This document shows, one piece after another, positions 6,941 to 7,189 of a stretch of DNA of 7,189 bases. This DNA is from Planctomycetota bacterium. GTDB taxonomy: Bacteria > Planctomycetota > MHYJ01 > JACPRB01. The stretch spans positions 1-7,189 of the forward strand of contig JACQFK010000503.1 of assembly GCA_016200125.1 (NCBI GenBank), written 5' to 3'. A program made the translations under genes and the position numbers. Position 1 is the first letter of the stretch. Each line of letters begins with the position of its first letter. The notes beneath the pieces were generated by a model. It made no database searches and was not told the DNA's origin. It worked only from the letters and a program-made list of their open reading frames with translations.

Positions 6941-6943
6941 CGT

Positions 6944-6951
6944 CCCTCCTT
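6944..6951 (-). promoter_or_regulatory. strong ribosome binding site that fixes the ATPase start
   Basis: On the minus strand AAGGAGGG sits three bases before ATG 6940, a near-perfect anti-16S match. It favours this start over the in-frame upstream ATG at 6985, which would add 15 residues of low-complexity type. Confidence 0.85.
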
Positions 6952-6968
6952 GCGCGCTGCCTGGAAGA

Positions 6969-6974
6969 AGTCTA
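6969..6974 (-). promoter_or_regulatory. possible -10 element for the ATPase gene
   Basis: TAGACT on the minus strand (four of six matches to TATAAT) lies seven bases outside the left end of the palindrome and 29 bases before the ATPase start. The -35 position would fall inside the palindrome arm (CCGTTT/CGTTTG), which is a weak match. The placement fits a regulated promoter, but the hexamer alone is weak evidence. Confidence 0.3.
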
Positions 6975-6980
6975 CCCCGT

Positions 6981-7040
6981 GTCACAAAACAAACGGGTTG
7001 TTTCGTGACATGTCACGAAAGAACCCGTTTGTTTTGTGAC
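6981..7040. repeat. 60-bp near-perfect palindrome
   Basis: The two 30-base halves are reverse complements except for one G-G mismatch (7000 against 7021). The outer arms are GTCACAAAACAAACGGGTT (6981-6999) and its complement (7022-7040). The centre is TTTCGTGACATGTCACGAAA (7001-7020), itself perfect. Each half is also an imperfect hairpin: GTCACAAAAC pairs with GTTTCGTGAC around ACGGG on the left, and the mirror version is on the right. The motif GTCAC(A/G)AAA therefore occurs four times in alternating orientation. The block is much more AT-rich than its surroundings. It lies between the ATPase gene and the structured element to the right. It may be an operator, a nested target for a mobile element, or a bidirectional transcript-end hairpin, although it lacks the usual GC stem followed by a U run. 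Confidence 0.95.
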
Positions 7041-7056
7041 GGGCGTGGTCTAGAAT
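7029..7056 (+). promoter_or_regulatory. rightward promoter candidate emerging from the palindrome
   Basis: TTGTTT at 7029-7034 and TAGAAT at 7051-7056 are separated by 16 bases. The -10 matches five of six consensus bases and the -35 three. The -35 lies inside the right arm of the palindrome, so a protein bound there would control it. Transcription would begin near 7062-7064, at the start of the structured element or at ATG 7064. Confidence 0.45.
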
Positions 7057-7063
7057 GGCGTCA

Positions 7064-7189
7064 ATGGCGCGACCTGACATAAAGCATCACCAGCCAGCGG
7101 GTGAGAGACCCGCCGAGGTAAGTCGAGGACGCCTCGTAGCTGACCCCAGTGCGGGGCCGAAATGCTCTGTGCCGAGCGGGGTGACAAGA
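7064..7189 (+). ncRNA. 5' part of a structured RNA, possibly a group II intron, cut by the window edge
   Basis: Four short hairpins follow one another: GCGGGT/ACCCGC (7097-7102, 7108-7113) with a GAGAG loop, CGAGG/CCTCG (7124-7128, 7132-7136), CCCC/GGGG (7144-7147, 7153-7156), and GCTC/GAGC (7164-7167, 7174-7177). CGAGG also occurs at 7114-7118, and ACCCC (7143-7147) can pair with GGGGT (7178-7182), so alternative folds exist. GCGCGACC at 7067-7074 is one base off GTGCGACC, a usual group II intron start. The AAGTC-plus-hairpin layout recalls intron domain I, and the sequence feels familiar from bacterial introns. The family call is from memory. The rival reading is a leaderless protein from ATG 7064 (MARPDIKHHQ...), open for 42 codons to the edge. 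Its third-position GC is only about 56 per cent, with CGA, ATA, GTA and AGA codons unlike the neighbours, so RNA or foreign DNA fits better. Confidence 0.4.

Noticed and set aside
6941..6985. Longer ATPase start at 6985
   Set aside because: It would add 15 residues without homology character and has no ribosome site, whereas ATG 6940 has AAGGAGGG in front of it.
4889..7039. A 716-codon open frame on the plus strand, antisense to the ATPase gene
   Set aside because: It mirrors the ATPase gene codon for codon, is dominated by Arg, Leu, Val and Glu as expected from GC-rich antisense, lacks a ribosome site and runs into the palindrome. The ATPase motifs on the other strand are unambiguous.
6981..7040. 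Palindrome as an ordinary Rho-independent terminator
   Set aside because: No gene ends next to it, the stem is AT-rich in its outer parts and no U run follows on either strand.
6981..7189. CRISPR array or integron attC site
   Set aside because: There are no regularly spaced identical repeats with spacers, and the inverted arms lack the RYYYAAC/GTTRRRY core pair.

Overview
The base composition is very GC-rich, with mostly G or C at third codon positions. Several proteins have a style typical of Planctomycetota: a secreted PQQ-type beta-propeller opening with a WPQWRGP-RDG signature, and a HEAT-repeat protein with an N-terminal domain that I remember from Gemmata-like genomes. A planctomycete or a near relative is the best guess. 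Myxococcota or another GC-rich deep-branching phylum is not excluded, because no marker gene is present.

Layout from left to right. (1) The first 47 bases hold the signal-peptide start of a leftward gene, with an extended -10 element in front of it. (2) About 300 bases of GC-rich non-coding leader follow. (3) Two rightward genes encode exported proteins: a HEAT-repeat protein (357-1781) and a secreted jelly-roll/Cip1-like protein (1877-2719). (4) A leftward secreted PQQ-like beta-propeller (2720-3940) ends back-to-back with the Cip1-like gene. (5) A divergent rightward lipoprotein (4007-4702) probably has a leaderless transcript. (6) A leftward type II secretion/type IV pilus assembly ATPase (4703-6940) carries an N-terminal GAF domain and ends back-to-back with the lipoprotein. 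(7) A 60-bp near-perfect palindrome (6981-7040) lies between two outward-facing -10-like hexamers. (8) From about 7064 to the window end the sequence changes character. It is rich in short hairpins and its third-position GC is much lower. I read it as the 5' part of a structured RNA, possibly a group II intron, although it is also an uninterrupted reading frame to the window edge.

Four of the five complete or partial non-ATPase proteins carry convincing export or lipoprotein signals, and the HEAT protein has a probable one. The region therefore mostly builds envelope proteins, with an energiser of a secretion or pilus machine as the only cytoplasmic product. Nothing ties the genes into one pathway. 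The ATPase stands alone here, with no pilC/gspF, pilin or pilT homologue in view. The two convergent pairs each meet at an exact TGATCA with no space for a terminator. The most unusual part is the right edge, with the palindrome and the structured element after it.
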